DNA from: Bauldia sp.
GTDB taxonomy: Bacteria; Pseudomonadota; Alphaproteobacteria; Rhizobiales; Kaistiaceae
Direction of reading: 5' to 3'
DNA length: 42,622 bases
NCBI GenBank assembly: GCA_020442065.1
Contig: JAGRKZ010000020.1
Coordinates: forward strand, 1-42,622
Positions 8,586 to 16,768 of this stretch are shown one piece after another (the first letter of the stretch is position 1; every line of letters begins with the position of its first letter). The notes under the pieces are model-generated. The model was not told the origin of the DNA, made no database searches, and worked only from the letters and a program-made list of their open reading frames with translations. Both the position numbers and the translations under genes were made by a program.

Positions 8586-9489
8586 AGGCGCCAAGATCCT
8601 CGACGGGCGGGCGGTCGCCTCCCGCGTCACCGGCCTGGTCGCCGAGGCGGCGGTCCGGCTCAAGCAGGAAGCGCATGTCGTCCCCGGGCTGGCCGTGGTG
8701 CTGGTGGGCGAGGACCCGGCGAGCCAGGTCTATGTCGGGGCCAAGGCGCGGAAGGCCGAAGAACTGGGGTTCCACTCGGTCCAGCACACTCTCCCGGCAA
8801 ACACGACCGAAGCGGATCTTCTGGCCCTCGTCGCCAATCTCAACCGAGATTCCGCGATTCACGGCATTCTCGTTCAGTTTCCGCTGCCGCCGGCGCTCGA
8901 CCGCCACCGCGACCGAGTCATCACCGCGATCGACCCCGACAAGGACGTCGATGGCCTGCACCCGGTCAATGCGGGGCGGCTCCTGACCGGGATTGGCACG
9001 CCGATCGTGCCGTGCACGCCGGCCGGGTGCATGGTTCTCATTCGCGAGGCGCTTGGCGCCGACATCGCCGGCAAGGAGGCAGTGGTCATTGGCCGATCGA
9101 CGCTGGTCGGCAAGCCCGTCGCCCAGCTTCTGCTCAACCAGAACTGCACCGTCACGATGACGCATTCGCGGACCCGGGACCTCCCGGCCGTCGTACGGCG
9201 GGCCGACATCGTGGTGGCGGCGATCGGTCGCCCGGAGATGGTGCGCGGCGAGTGGATCAAGCCGGGCGCCACGGTGATCGACGTGGGGATGAACCGGATC
9301 GCCGCGCCCGAGCGAGGCGAGGGCAAGACGCGACTTGCCGGCGACGTCGCCTATGCCGAGGCTGCGCGAATCGCCGGCGCGATTACGCCCGTGCCCGGGG
9401 GCGTAGGACCCATGACGATCGCCATGCTGATGGCCAATACGCTGGCCGCGGCCTGCCGAATGAATGGAAGGACCCCCGTTCGTCTCTGA
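8557..9489 (+). CDS. folD: Bifunctional methylenetetrahydrofolate dehydrogenase / methenyltetrahydrofolate cyclohydrolase
   Basis: Interconverts 5,10-methylene-, 5,10-methenyl- and 10-formyl-tetrahydrofolate with NADP, 310 residues. Family signatures are [20 protein letters not shown] (with the catalytic Lys in the following KARKAEE region), [36 protein letters not shown], the Rossmann segment [18 protein letters not shown], and [18 protein letters not shown]. It starts inside the 3' end of purU (29-nt overlap), so both products are made together. A small CGCTCA/TGAGCG hairpin follows the stop (9496-9512) without a T-run. It marks the boundary between housekeeping genes and the polysaccharide locus. 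Confidence 0.97.
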   Translation: MANAPSSSAEGAKILDGRAVASRVTGLVAEAAVRLKQEAHVVPGLAVVLVGEDPASQVYVGAKARKAEELGFHSVQHTLPANTTEADLLALVANLNRDSAIHGILVQFPLPPALDRHRDRVITAIDPDKDVDGLHPVNAGRLLTGIGTPIVPCTPAGCMVLIREALGADIAGKEAVVIGRSTLVGKPVAQLLLNQNCTVTMTHSRTRDLPAVVRRADIVVAAIGRPEMVRGEWIKPGATVIDVGMNRIAAPERGEGKTRLAGDVAYAEAARIAGAITPVPGGVGPMTIAMLMANTLAAACRMNGRTPVRL

Positions 9490-9671
9490 CGACGCCGCTC
9501 AACCACTGAGCGATGCGTTGTGTCGTTACAGACACGCAGAGGGAACGATCGACAGAGATTCAGCTCCCGTGTCACTCTGGCGCATGCCGGGATCTCCGCC
9601 GCGGATGCACCGCGTGTCCCGTAAGACTCTGACAAGACATGAGAATTCCACGCGACCGGACGCCCTCTTGC

Positions 9672-9689
9672 GTGTGACGTCGGTCACAC
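9672..9689. promoter_or_regulatory. CRP/FNR-family operator (TGTGA-N6-TCACA)
   Basis: A perfect inverted repeat, GTGTGAC-N4-GTCACAC, contains TGTGA-N6-TCACA, the exact core consensus of E. coli CRP and Xanthomonas Clp. Its centre (9680.5) lies about 62 bp before the start point predicted from the promoter at 9708-9736, the spacing of class I CRP activation. The sequence is certain; the identity of the binding protein is inferred. Confidence 0.65.
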
Positions 9690-9707
9690 TGGTTGATAAT
9701 CGGTTAC

Positions 9708-9736
9708 TTGACCCAAATTTTCTTAAAGCTTAAACC
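9708..9736 (+). promoter_or_regulatory. Putative promoter driving the polysaccharide locus
   Basis: TTGACC (9708-9713) and a weak -10, TAAACC (9731-9736), are separated by 17 nt. A good -35 and poor -10 downstream of a perfect CRP-type site fit an activator-dependent promoter. Transcripts would carry a leader of about 500 nt before the sugar transferase gene at 10241. Confidence 0.45.
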
Positions 9737-10026
9737 AAGCTAGTTTGGACACGAGTTCCGTCACATCTGGCAGGAGGGACTGAGTATCAACGGGTAATCT
9801 GTTGACGAGTTCGTCTCGGGCTAGGGGATGTCTGGATCCGACACGGAGCAAGCAGAGCGGTTCGGTGACGTGGTGGGGGCCACGGCGAATGCGCTCAGCG
9901 CCTGAAAGGCTCGTAGGCCGGCCTTGGGCGTACGCTTCTCGGTGCAGAGGATCGTTGTTTTTCAGATAGCGATGCGGGGTCCCTGGTTAGCGACGCTTTT
10001 GCGGCGCTCGGCAAAGGGGTTGGCGC

Positions 10027-10236
10027 GTGAATTTGCCTGCGTTTTCGGCGCTGCGTGGTCATGCGTACGACCAGTTCCGCCGCCACACAGGGGCCGAGCC
10101 CCGGGAGAGTGCGTCTGTGAAGCTTGAGGATACTGCGCTGGTTCCCAGTAAAGCCAAGGCCGTGGCGTCAGTTCGGACGCAAGCCGGCCAGTCGACGGGC
10201 GCGGGCGCGCCGGTCACTGATCTCACGGCCGGATAG
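10027..10236 (+). CDS. Possible 69-residue leader protein, doubtful
   Basis: A GTG-initiated frame of 69 codons preceded by AAAGGGG at good spacing (8 nt). It ends with TAG only 4 nt before the ATG of the sugar transferase, which would suit translational coupling. The product has no signal peptide or membrane segment and resembles nothing I recognise; its C-terminal half is Ala/Thr/Gly-rich and probably unfolded. It may be a small regulatory protein, a remnant of the transferase N-terminus lost by frameshift, or chance. Third-position GC is moderately high (about two thirds), which neither proves nor excludes coding. Confidence 0.3.
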   Translation: MNLPAFSALRGHAYDQFRRHTGAEPRESASVKLEDTALVPSKAKAVASVRTQAGQSTGAGAPVTDLTAG

Positions 10237-10240
10237 TCCG

Positions 10241-11089
10241 ATGGCGCTTGCCGATCACGTCCACGCGCCCCTGCCCGGACTCGTCGATGACGACCGGGTT
10301 AGCGGCAGCGGCGGCGCTGAATTCGGAGCAGCGGGGGTCACCGGTCTGCGGCTCCGGCGTCAGCAGTTCTTCCGGCTTGCGGATGTCGTCGGCCTCGGCA
10401 GTGACGACTTCCGCCTGGGGCTCCTGGATGAATCCGGGCCGCGTAGCGTCGAGCGCGATCTTCATGTCCGACTGTTGCGCCGTCGGGCTGGTCTGGCGAC
10501 CAAGCGCGCGATCGATATCGTCGGAGCGGCTCTCGCGCTTTTCGTGTTGTTTCCGCTCCTGTCCATAGCCGCCGTGGCCGTTCGCCTCACGACGCCGGGT
10601 CCGATCGTCTATTCACAGCTCCGCATCGGGTTGCACGGCCGACCCTTTCGCATCTACAAGTTCCGCACACTCTACGCAGACCGATGTGATGAATCGGGCC
10701 TCATTCAGGCGGTGCCTGGTGACGATCGGATCACGCCGGTCGGCCGTCTCCTCCGGCGCACCAACATCGATGAGCTGCCGCAGCTGTGGAACGTGCTGAA
10801 GGGCGACATGTCTCTGGTCGGCCCGCGCCCGCATGCGATCGGCATGCACGCGGGAGGGATGGTCTACGAGGACTTGGTGCTCGCCTATCCACTGCGCCAT
10901 CTGGTCAGGCCGGGTATCACCGGGCTAGCCCAGCTCCACGGCTATCGCGGTCCGACCATGGATCCGATCCGGGCGCGGATGCGCATAGTCTGCGACCTCG
11001 AGTACATCCGTCGGTTCTCGATCTTCCTCGATCTGAAGATCATCGTCCTGACGGTCTGGCGGGAACTCCGCGGTGGGACCGGCGGCTGA
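10241..11089 (+). CDS. ExoY/RfbP-like priming sugar-phosphate transferase (short form)
   Basis: Initiates a repeat unit by moving a sugar-1-phosphate from a nucleotide sugar onto undecaprenyl phosphate at the inner membrane. The core runs from [20 protein letters not shown] (single membrane segment, about residue 90) through the cytoplasmic catalytic part: [60 protein letters not shown] and the final [15 protein letters not shown]. It lacks the four extra membrane helices of WcaJ-type enzymes, so it is the ExoY form, about 200 residues in the core. Residues 1-85 are unlike the family, and a later TTG (10475) is possible; the start is therefore uncertain. The stop codon forms the loop of a GC-rich hairpin. 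The product sugar (galactose or other) cannot be read from the sequence. Confidence 0.88.
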   Translation: MALADHVHAPLPGLVDDDRVSGSGGAEFGAAGVTGLRLRRQQFFRLADVVGLGSDDFRLGLLDESGPRSVERDLHVRLLRRRAGLATKRAIDIVGAALALFVLFPLLSIAAVAVRLTTPGPIVYSQLRIGLHGRPFRIYKFRTLYADRCDESGLIQAVPGDDRITPVGRLLRRTNIDELPQLWNVLKGDMSLVGPRPHAIGMHAGGMVYEDLVLAYPLRHLVRPGITGLAQLHGYRGPTMDPIRARMRIVCDLEYIRRFSIFLDLKIIVLTVWRELRGGTGG

Positions 11090-11097
11090 GCCGCCGG
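11079..11097 (+). terminator. GC hairpin around the sugar transferase stop codon
   Basis: CCGGCGGC and GCCGCCGG form a perfect 8-bp stem whose 3-nt loop is the TGA stop codon itself. It has no T-run. It lies between two convergent transferase genes and may block read-through from either side. Confidence 0.4.
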
Positions 11098-11148
11098 CTT
11101 GACCGCCGAGGACGACCAAGCGGCCCTGCGGGATCCCGCTGCGCCTGA

Positions 11149-12672
11149 TCAGTAGGCGTTGTGCGCCTTCAGCATGGCGATCGGCGTCAGCGCCAGAATG
11201 TAGAGATCAAAAAGCACCGACCAGTGCTCGATGTAGTAAAAGTCGTACTCGACGCGGCGCTGGATCTTCTCGATCGTGTCGGTTTCGCCGCGGAGGCCGT
11301 TAACCTGCGCCCAGCCGGTGATGCCCGGCTTGACCCGATGGCGCGCGAAATAGCCATCAACGACCTGCTCGAACAGCTGGTTGCTGGCCATTCGGCCCTC
11401 GACGGCGTGTGGGCGGGGTCCAACCAGCGATAGCGTGCCCGCAAGGACCACATTGAACAGCTGCGGCAGTTCGTCGAGGCTGGTCTTGCGGATGAAGCGG
11501 CCGACACGGGTGACGCGGGGGTCGTCGCGCGTGACCTGGCGAGCCGCCTTGTAGTCGCTCTGTTCGACATACATCGAGCGGAACTTGAAGACTTCGATGA
11601 CCTCGTTGTTGAAGCCGTACCGCTTCTGACGGAACAGGATCGGCCCGCGGCTGTCGAGGCGGACAGCGAGCGCAATGATGGCCATGAAGGGCAGGGCAAA
11701 GAGGAGCATCAGGCCGCCGAGCACATGGTCGAAGATCCACTTGGCGACATAGTCCCAATCCGCAATGGGCCGATCGGCAATGTCGAGAAATGGTACGCTG
11801 CCAACGAAGGAGTAGGTATGCGGCCGAAAGCGGAGGCTGGCTGTTTGCATCGACAGGCGGATGTCGACCGGCAGCACCCAGAGCTGCTGCAGGAGATCGA
11901 GCACGCGCTTCTCCGCGGTGATCGGGATGGTGACGAGGAGGGTGTCGATCCGCGCCTTGCGGCCGAAGGTCACCAGTTCGGCGATCGTGCCGAGCTTGGG
12001 GTAGCCGGCCACCACAGGCGGCGAGCGATCGTTCTTGCGGTCGTCGAAAATCCCGCAGATGCGGATATCCTGGTCCGGGTCTGACAGAAGGGCCTGAATC
12101 AACTTCTCCGCGGGGGCGCCACCGCCGACGATGACCGCGCGGCGCTCGATCAGACCGGACCGCACCCAAGCGCGAATCCGGGCGGCAGCGGCGGCGCGGA
12201 ACGCGATTACCAGGATCAAGCCGACAACGAACCACATCAGCAGCCACAGGCGCGAATAGTCCGTTCCGCTTCGGGTGAAAAACGCCAGAACGGCGAGAGC
12301 AGCAAAAGTCGCGAGCCAACCGACCAGCAGGCGTCCGAGTTGGGGCGTAATGTGGCGAAGCGATGCCAACCGGTAGAGCCCCCCGATCTTTGCGAACGCG
12401 ACGAAGAGGACTACCCCCCCAACGATGGCAAATGCATACGGACCGACGAGCCGCTCGCTCGCCGGTACCGCAAGGATCAGCATCAACCAGCCGGACAGCC
12501 CGACAACGATCGCGTCCGCGAGTCCAACGCCGCCACTGACGATGACACGCGATATCGAGCGTGTGGATAAGGACGCCGCCACCGCCTCGGCCGCAGGACT
12601 GAGTGGCGGCTCCGCGTGGAACGCGGAAGGTGAGGGCGCTTCAGCCATCCGGGGTGGCTGAGCGCCTTCCAT
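11149..12672 (-). CDS. WcaJ-type undecaprenyl-phosphate glucose phosphotransferase
   Basis: Polyisoprenyl-phosphate hexose-1-phosphate transferase of the long form, 507 residues, that primes exopolysaccharide synthesis at the inner membrane. Residues about 40-170 contain four hydrophobic helices. A Rossmann-like domain follows ([20 protein letters not shown], then ICGIFDDRK). The fifth membrane segment ([20 protein letters not shown]) leads into the catalytic domain: [51 protein letters not shown] and [20 protein letters not shown]. The start at MEGAQPPRM is supported by AAGGA about 9 nt upstream; a longer frame starts at 12816. It converges with the ExoY-like gene, giving two priming enzymes side by side. 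The 262-nt stretch before it holds no other gene. Confidence 0.92.
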   Translation of the reverse strand: MEGAQPPRMAEAPSPSAFHAEPPLSPAAEAVAASLSTRSISRVIVSGGVGLADAIVVGLSGWLMLILAVPASERLVGPYAFAIVGGVVLFVAFAKIGGLYRLASLRHITPQLGRLLVGWLATFAALAVLAFFTRSGTDYSRLWLLMWFVVGLILVIAFRAAAAARIRAWVRSGLIERRAVIVGGGAPAEKLIQALLSDPDQDIRICGIFDDRKNDRSPPVVAGYPKLGTIAELVTFGRKARIDTLLVTIPITAEKRVLDLLQQLWVLPVDIRLSMQTASLRFRPHTYSFVGSVPFLDIADRPIADWDYVAKWIFDHVLGGLMLLFALPFMAIIALAVRLDSRGPILFRQKRYGFNNEVIEVFKFRSMYVEQSDYKAARQVTRDDPRVTRVGRFIRKTSLDELPQLFNVVLAGTLSLVGPRPHAVEGRMASNQLFEQVVDGYFARHRVKPGITGWAQVNGLRGETDTIEKIQRRVEYDFYYIEHWSVLFDLYILALTPIAMLKAHNAY

Positions 12673-12934
12673 TTCGCCGTCCTTCTCAGCGCCGTCGCCC
12701 GTCACCGTCGTCCCGCTCGCTCGCGAGCCTCTGTCCCATATGCCTCCTGACGAAGCTGTCGTCGCGGCTCGGCACATGGCGTTGGCGGTCCATAGTGGCG
12801 CCGGGGCCTTATGCAATCATGAATCGAACGAACACAAGGTGCGCGTGTGCGCATCAGTCGTTGGAGAGGTTTCCGCGAACCCTAAGGCGCGTCGGGCGAA
12901 CAGCCGAATGCGCGAGCAGGCAAATTTCCGACAG

Positions 12935-14146
12935 TCACTGGCCCAGTTGCTTCGCGATGGAGACATTCACCGTGTTCGGCCACTGCCCACGCTCCTGGGT
13001 CAGGTTCATATACCGCTCCATGGCCTTGAGAGGGCGGCCCTCAATGATGCCCTGAGTGAAGAGAAGCAGGTTGTCCACGCCGTCGAGGCGGTTCGGGGCC
13101 TTCTCGTTCCAAACGACGGTCTTGCCGGTATCGGTGGCCTCGTCGATCAGGGTTCCGTAATTCTTCCCGCCCGAGCAGCCGTTGAAATAGACCACCGACA
13201 CTTTGGATCCGACAATCGCTCGGATCAGGTCCGGCGGATCGACCTTGCCCACTTTCTTCGAAAACGGCCCAAAATCAGGGCCATGCCCGAACCGCGAGTG
13301 GCCTTGGTAGAAGACCATGTCTTCGTCTGGATTGGACAGTGTGCCGAACAGCCTCCGCTTGGCTGCCGCAGAAGCCTCCTCCTGCAGCGGGCAGTTCAGA
13401 TCGCGCTTGAACGTGTCGTTGCCATTGATGGCGCGCACATAGCCCCGCGGATCGCGTTCGATCGAATCGCGTTCAATCGCGTCGATACGTTCCAGTTCCT
13501 CCGGGCAAAAGACGTTGGCGTCGACAATGCGGATACGGATCTTCCTGTCAGGCGCAATCGTCCCTGTAAGCTCGGTCTCGATCGCGTCGATCCGATGGGT
13601 CTCGAGGCCCCACTGACTGGCGAAGTAGCGCAGCTTGTCGAGTTCCAGCGTATAGGACCCATAAAGAAAGAGGTCCGGATTGCTGCCGACGCCACGGTCG
13701 CGATGGCCCATGAAGTGAGTGATCCGGAGTTCACCATCCTTCCAGATTTTTTGGTAAAGGGCCTGATCGGCGGGGGTGATAACCGCCCAGTCCGGCGACT
13801 TCACGCCGGTGACTCCGTCCGGCTTTCCATCCCTTAGTCCCAGAACCTCATCGAACGTTAGGACGCTTACGTCCTTTTCGGGCAACTTGGTTTCGTAGGG
13901 AGGAACCAATGCGACGAACGGGCCAGCCTCCGCCGGAATCGCCTTGTCCCGTAGAATATCGAGGGCCACTTCGCAGTTGATGTGGCCCAGAAGGCATACG
14001 ATCGTCCGTCCTTGGAGGACGCTGACTTCCCGCTCCATCCGCGCGATTTCACCCGGCGCGATGGGCTGCTGCGAGGTGGAAGCGAACGCCGAGCCGGTCA
14101 GGCCGGCCCAGGCCAAGAGGCTAAAGAGGAGCGAAAGCTTCGACAT
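12935..14146 (-). CDS. Exported protein with caspase-like (clan CD) His/Cys signature
   Basis: Unannotated protein of 403 residues with a clear signal peptide (MSKLSLLFSLLAWAGLTGSA, cleavage near FAS). Near the C-terminus a hydrophobic strand ends in a His motif, MVFYQGHSRFGHG (H283 and H288), and 35-40 residues later a second strand ends in VVYFNGCSGGKNYG (C324). This is the order and spacing of the catalytic dyad in caspase, gingipain and CHAT-type clan CD peptidases (strand-GHG, strand-xCxG). The N-terminal 250 residues, including Cys 51 and 58, resemble nothing I know. It lies upstream of the WcaJ-like gene and downstream of a lyase on the same strand, so processing of secreted proteins or matrix components is conceivable. 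The protease assignment is inference from the motif. Confidence 0.8.
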   Translation of the reverse strand: MSKLSLLFSLLAWAGLTGSAFASTSQQPIAPGEIARMEREVSVLQGRTIVCLLGHINCEVALDILRDKAIPAEAGPFVALVPPYETKLPEKDVSVLTFDEVLGLRDGKPDGVTGVKSPDWAVITPADQALYQKIWKDGELRITHFMGHRDRGVGSNPDLFLYGSYTLELDKLRYFASQWGLETHRIDAIETELTGTIAPDRKIRIRIVDANVFCPEELERIDAIERDSIERDPRGYVRAINGNDTFKRDLNCPLQEEASAAAKRRLFGTLSNPDEDMVFYQGHSRFGHGPDFGPFSKKVGKVDPPDLIRAIVGSKVSVVYFNGCSGGKNYGTLIDEATDTGKTVVWNEKAPNRLDGVDNLLLFTQGIIEGRPLKAMERYMNLTQERGQWPNTVNVSIAKQLGQ

Positions 14147-14268
14147 TCTGCGCTATATAAGACACGGACCAGCGGTCGCCATGTGTGATGTGCACCTCAT
14201 CCCACGCTAACCCTAACCGCTGACCCGCCTTCCGCGCCCTGCCAGCCGACCGATCGCCCGGACCGGCT

Positions 14269-15408
14269 TCAATCTGCGCGCGACGGCCCGGCGCCGAGGC
14301 GATCGTCGCGGGTCAACACGATAAGACCATTCTCGCCTGTCACGAAGAGATTCCGGACTTTGACCGCGAGGGTCTGCTCCGACTGGACCCGGTAGACGCC
14401 CACTTTCCAATAGTTGCCGTATCCGTAGCCGATCCGGCCCTCGTAGTCGACGATCGGCTTCCCATCGCGCCAGACCTTCACCCATCCCTCGTCCTCTTCA
14501 TCGTCTGGGAAGTAGATCTGAATGTTCATGCGATAGTACCGCCCGCGTTCAAGGGGTTCCGTGTCACGGTGCAGTCGGATCTGCTTGCGTTCGCCATTCT
14601 CGCGGTAGCGTGCCCTGACAACCATCTGTTCGCGGGAAAGCTCGATCGCGAATGGCGGGGGTGTTTCGTTGTCGTCAGCGTGAAACTGCGCGAGCACGAC
14701 CCACTCCGAAACTATCGGCTCACCTGGTTCGACCATCAGGTCGTACGAGATGGTGAGGACTTCTCCCGCGGGATAGACCGGGCCGGCGATCTCCGATCGT
14801 TCGTAGCGGGACCAGTCGTCCTCCCAGTTGTCTCCGGGAAGGACCTCGAACCTGAGCACGTCCCTTTCGGGTGTGGTCAGGCTGTGAGCCTTGTTCGCGT
14901 TCTGGATCGTATAGAGCGTGCCGCCGACGCCGATCTGGTCGCCGCTCTCCGGCCGTTTGAAGTCCTTCTCGATGCGGGCCGTCCAGTAGGGCGATAAGTC
15001 CATCAACGCATTCCAGCCAATAAGGTGCGCCGTGGACGTCGGTTCTCCTGCCGTGGACAGGCCATCGTCCAGGCCCTCCATTTCGCGCTGTACGAGCGAA
15101 CCGGACTCGGATGCCAACAATTGGGCGGTCTTTGCGGCCAACTCGTCGAGGCTGGCGCCGACGAACTTATCGAGAGCCTCATCGTGCGCGCGCGAGGCTC
15201 TCATCAGCTCCTTCGCATCGTTTGCGCCGAACTCGTAGCCAAGGCCGTAGGCGTCTCCATCTGCTTCGCCATCCGCCTGCTCTTGAGATTTGGCCGTGGC
15301 TTGGAGGACTTTGTCCAGCCATCCTTCGCCGGAACCTTCGTCCTCCTTGCCCATCGCCGGAGAGGAGACGACCAGCACCAGTCCAGCAACGAACGAGGCA
15401 AGCTTCAT
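14269..15408 (-). CDS. Exported heparin-lyase-I-like polysaccharide lyase
   Basis: Protein of 379 residues with a signal peptide (residues 1-20, ending SSPAMG). Residues 21-130 are acidic and helix-prone (SLDELAAKTAQLLASESGS). The domain at about 135-352 has the jelly-roll pattern of the heparin lyase I/glucuronan lyase group (Pfam Polysacc_lyase): YERSEIAGP, EWVVLAQFHADDNETPPPFA, RGRYYRMNIQIYF and WVKVWRDGKPIVDYEG, then GYGNYWKVGVYR. It would cleave a uronic-acid-containing polymer by beta-elimination in the periplasm or outside. The same blocks recur in the RTX-bearing protein at 16769-17956. It is the middle gene of a minus-strand series, with the FecR-domain gene upstream and the caspase-like gene downstream. 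Substrate is unknown. Confidence 0.85.
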   Translation of the reverse strand: MKLASFVAGLVLVVSSPAMGKEDEGSGEGWLDKVLQATAKSQEQADGEADGDAYGLGYEFGANDAKELMRASRAHDEALDKFVGASLDELAAKTAQLLASESGSLVQREMEGLDDGLSTAGEPTSTAHLIGWNALMDLSPYWTARIEKDFKRPESGDQIGVGGTLYTIQNANKAHSLTTPERDVLRFEVLPGDNWEDDWSRYERSEIAGPVYPAGEVLTISYDLMVEPGEPIVSEWVVLAQFHADDNETPPPFAIELSREQMVVRARYRENGERKQIRLHRDTEPLERGRYYRMNIQIYFPDDEEDEGWVKVWRDGKPIVDYEGRIGYGYGNYWKVGVYRVQSEQTLAVKVRNLFVTGENGLIVLTRDDRLGAGPSRAD

Positions 15409-15485
15409 CTAGATGACACTCTTATCGGCCCGGATGAGGCCACTCGGTCGCCGCGCCCGTCATATAGGCCATGAGCTGCCCAACG

Positions 15486-15518
15486 GAAATTGGCGCCCGA
15501 ACCAGAGGCGCCAATTTC
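15486..15518 (-). terminator. Perfect 12-bp hairpin between FecR and lyase genes
   Basis: GAAATTGGCGCC pairs perfectly with GGCGCCAATTTC around a 9-nt loop, 30 nt after the FecR-domain stop codon. The A/T-rich base of the stem makes it terminator-like on either strand, so the lyase downstream may have its own promoter. Confidence 0.55.
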
Positions 15519-15548
15519 GTCCCGAACTTCCGCGGTCTAGGGTGTCGT

Positions 15549-16271
15549 CTAGTTGGGGCTGACGGACGATCGGCGGCCCACACTCGGAATGTTGACGCCG
15601 TACAGGTTGCCCGACTCGATCTTCGCGATGGTGAGGCCATCCTGACCCGTCGCCACGGCCTTCACGACGGCAGCAACCAACTTGGGGCTGATCGATTTTG
15701 CTCCGGTATTTTCGCCGTCCTCACCGACAATGCTGAAGTTCTCGACCTTGTCGAGATCGTACGACGTGTCGCAGTCTACGGGTCGATCCGGCCGCGGACA
15801 TATCCTCACGATGCCCTTTGATACGACTACGGCGCACCGGTCGGATCCATCGCAGAGCACCACAAAGTCCGTGCCGCGAATCCCGAGCGTTGCCACCTGC
15901 GTCTTGATCTTGAATTTCGAGGGGTCCGAGTGACCCGTCACAAACCGCATGGCACCTTTGGTCAGGTTAATGACCGCGGAATCCGCGCTGCCGCTGGGGT
16001 CGTAGACAAAACGATCGAGCACGACGGTAGAGGACGCACCCAAATTCAGATCCGAATCATCCAGGAACTTGAGCAGGGCGGCGCTGTTGGTGCCGGTGCT
16101 TACCGTTTCGTTTCCCGATACAGGGTCGCCCGCGCTGAGCGTCCTGACGAGATCGCCAAGAGTGCCCGTGACCTCGTTCTTTGCGACGGCCGCCGCGCCG
16201 ATTTCTTCCGCCGCATAAGCGCTCGTCACTGCCAGGCTGATCGCCAGACTGCATGCTGCGACAAATCTCAT
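15549..16271 (-). CDS. Exported FecR-domain protein
   Basis: Periplasmic protein of 240 residues. The start MRFVAACSLAISLAVTSAYA gives a clean signal peptide and has AGGA about 10 nt upstream; a longer frame begins 36 codons earlier without one. The mature part fits a FecR domain (about residues 40-145): SAGDPVSGNETVSTGTNSAA, LGASSTVVLDRFVYD, GAMRFVTGHSDPSKFKIKTQ and VATLGIRGTDFVV. Unlike classical FecR it has no cytoplasmic anti-sigma segment, no membrane helix, and no sigma factor next to it. Three cysteines in CDGSDRCAVVV and ICPRPDRPVDC could form disulphides. It starts the minus-strand series leading to the lyase and the caspase-like gene, and diverges from the RTX lyase, so a cell-surface sensing role is conceivable. 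Confidence 0.85.
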   Translation of the reverse strand: MRFVAACSLAISLAVTSAYAAEEIGAAAVAKNEVTGTLGDLVRTLSAGDPVSGNETVSTGTNSAALLKFLDDSDLNLGASSTVVLDRFVYDPSGSADSAVINLTKGAMRFVTGHSDPSKFKIKTQVATLGIRGTDFVVLCDGSDRCAVVVSKGIVRICPRPDRPVDCDTSYDLDKVENFSIVGEDGENTGAKSISPKLVAAVVKAVATGQDGLTIAKIESGNLYGVNIPSVGRRSSVSPN

Positions 16272-16768
16272 CACAGTCGATCCTGAATAACTGAGGGCGT
16301 AACCCGATGTTAGCCATCTTCTATTGGTGGCGACGCATCGGGACCGGAAGCCTTCTCGTATTGGCAATATTGCAGCCAATTTGAGACATCAGCAAGGTAG
16401 CGATTGACGCTCTCACCATTGACAAAAAAGTTTGTTTCGGCCGAGCGTCGCTGTCGCGCGGGGGCCGCCCGAACTCATCCGCCAGGGCGGTGCAGGATTG
16501 GCGGAATGCCCGGCGCACTTCCGAGGCGACGGCCCGCATCGCTGGCCGAGGGCATCTATCGCGATCGTCTCTGCCGGACCCGGTCGGCGGGCGGGCAGCA
16601 GCGCGGGCGTTGGACAGCCTTGCAAACGTGAAAATTTGAATCAAAACTAAGTAAATAATAGTATTCTATAGAATTATATTGTTCAATTATTGTATTATCT
16701 GCAAGTGTTTATAGTTTATATCTAGCTTCTTTCAGCTTTCTTAAAGCGCACCGGCCTAAGCATCATCC
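16272..16768. promoter_or_regulatory. Divergent intergenic region with AT-rich island
   Basis: About 500 bp between the FecR-domain gene and the RTX lyase, without a convincing gene. Positions 16628-16745 are strikingly AT-rich in a GC-rich surrounding, and hold a perfect 12-bp palindrome ATTCTATAGAAT (16663-16674), several TATAAT-like hexamers and TTTCTTAAAGC (16737-16747). It probably carries the promoter of the RTX lyase and binding sites for an AT-seeking repressor. The exact start point cannot be fixed by eye. Confidence 0.55.

Larger units (their letters stand above)
9490..10240. other. Long intergenic region before the polysaccharide locus
   Basis: About 750 bp separate folD from the first sugar transferase. 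The first part holds a hairpin (9496-9512), a perfect CRP-type operator (9672-9689) and a promoter (9708-9736). Downstream of about 9760, the only candidate gene is a 69-codon reading frame (10027-10236). No tRNA or known riboswitch was recognised. Confidence 0.6.

Noticed and set aside
16321-16644. A 107-codon minus-strand frame upstream of the FecR-domain gene
   Set aside because: Runs into the AT-rich control region; no ribosome-binding site and no protein-like features.
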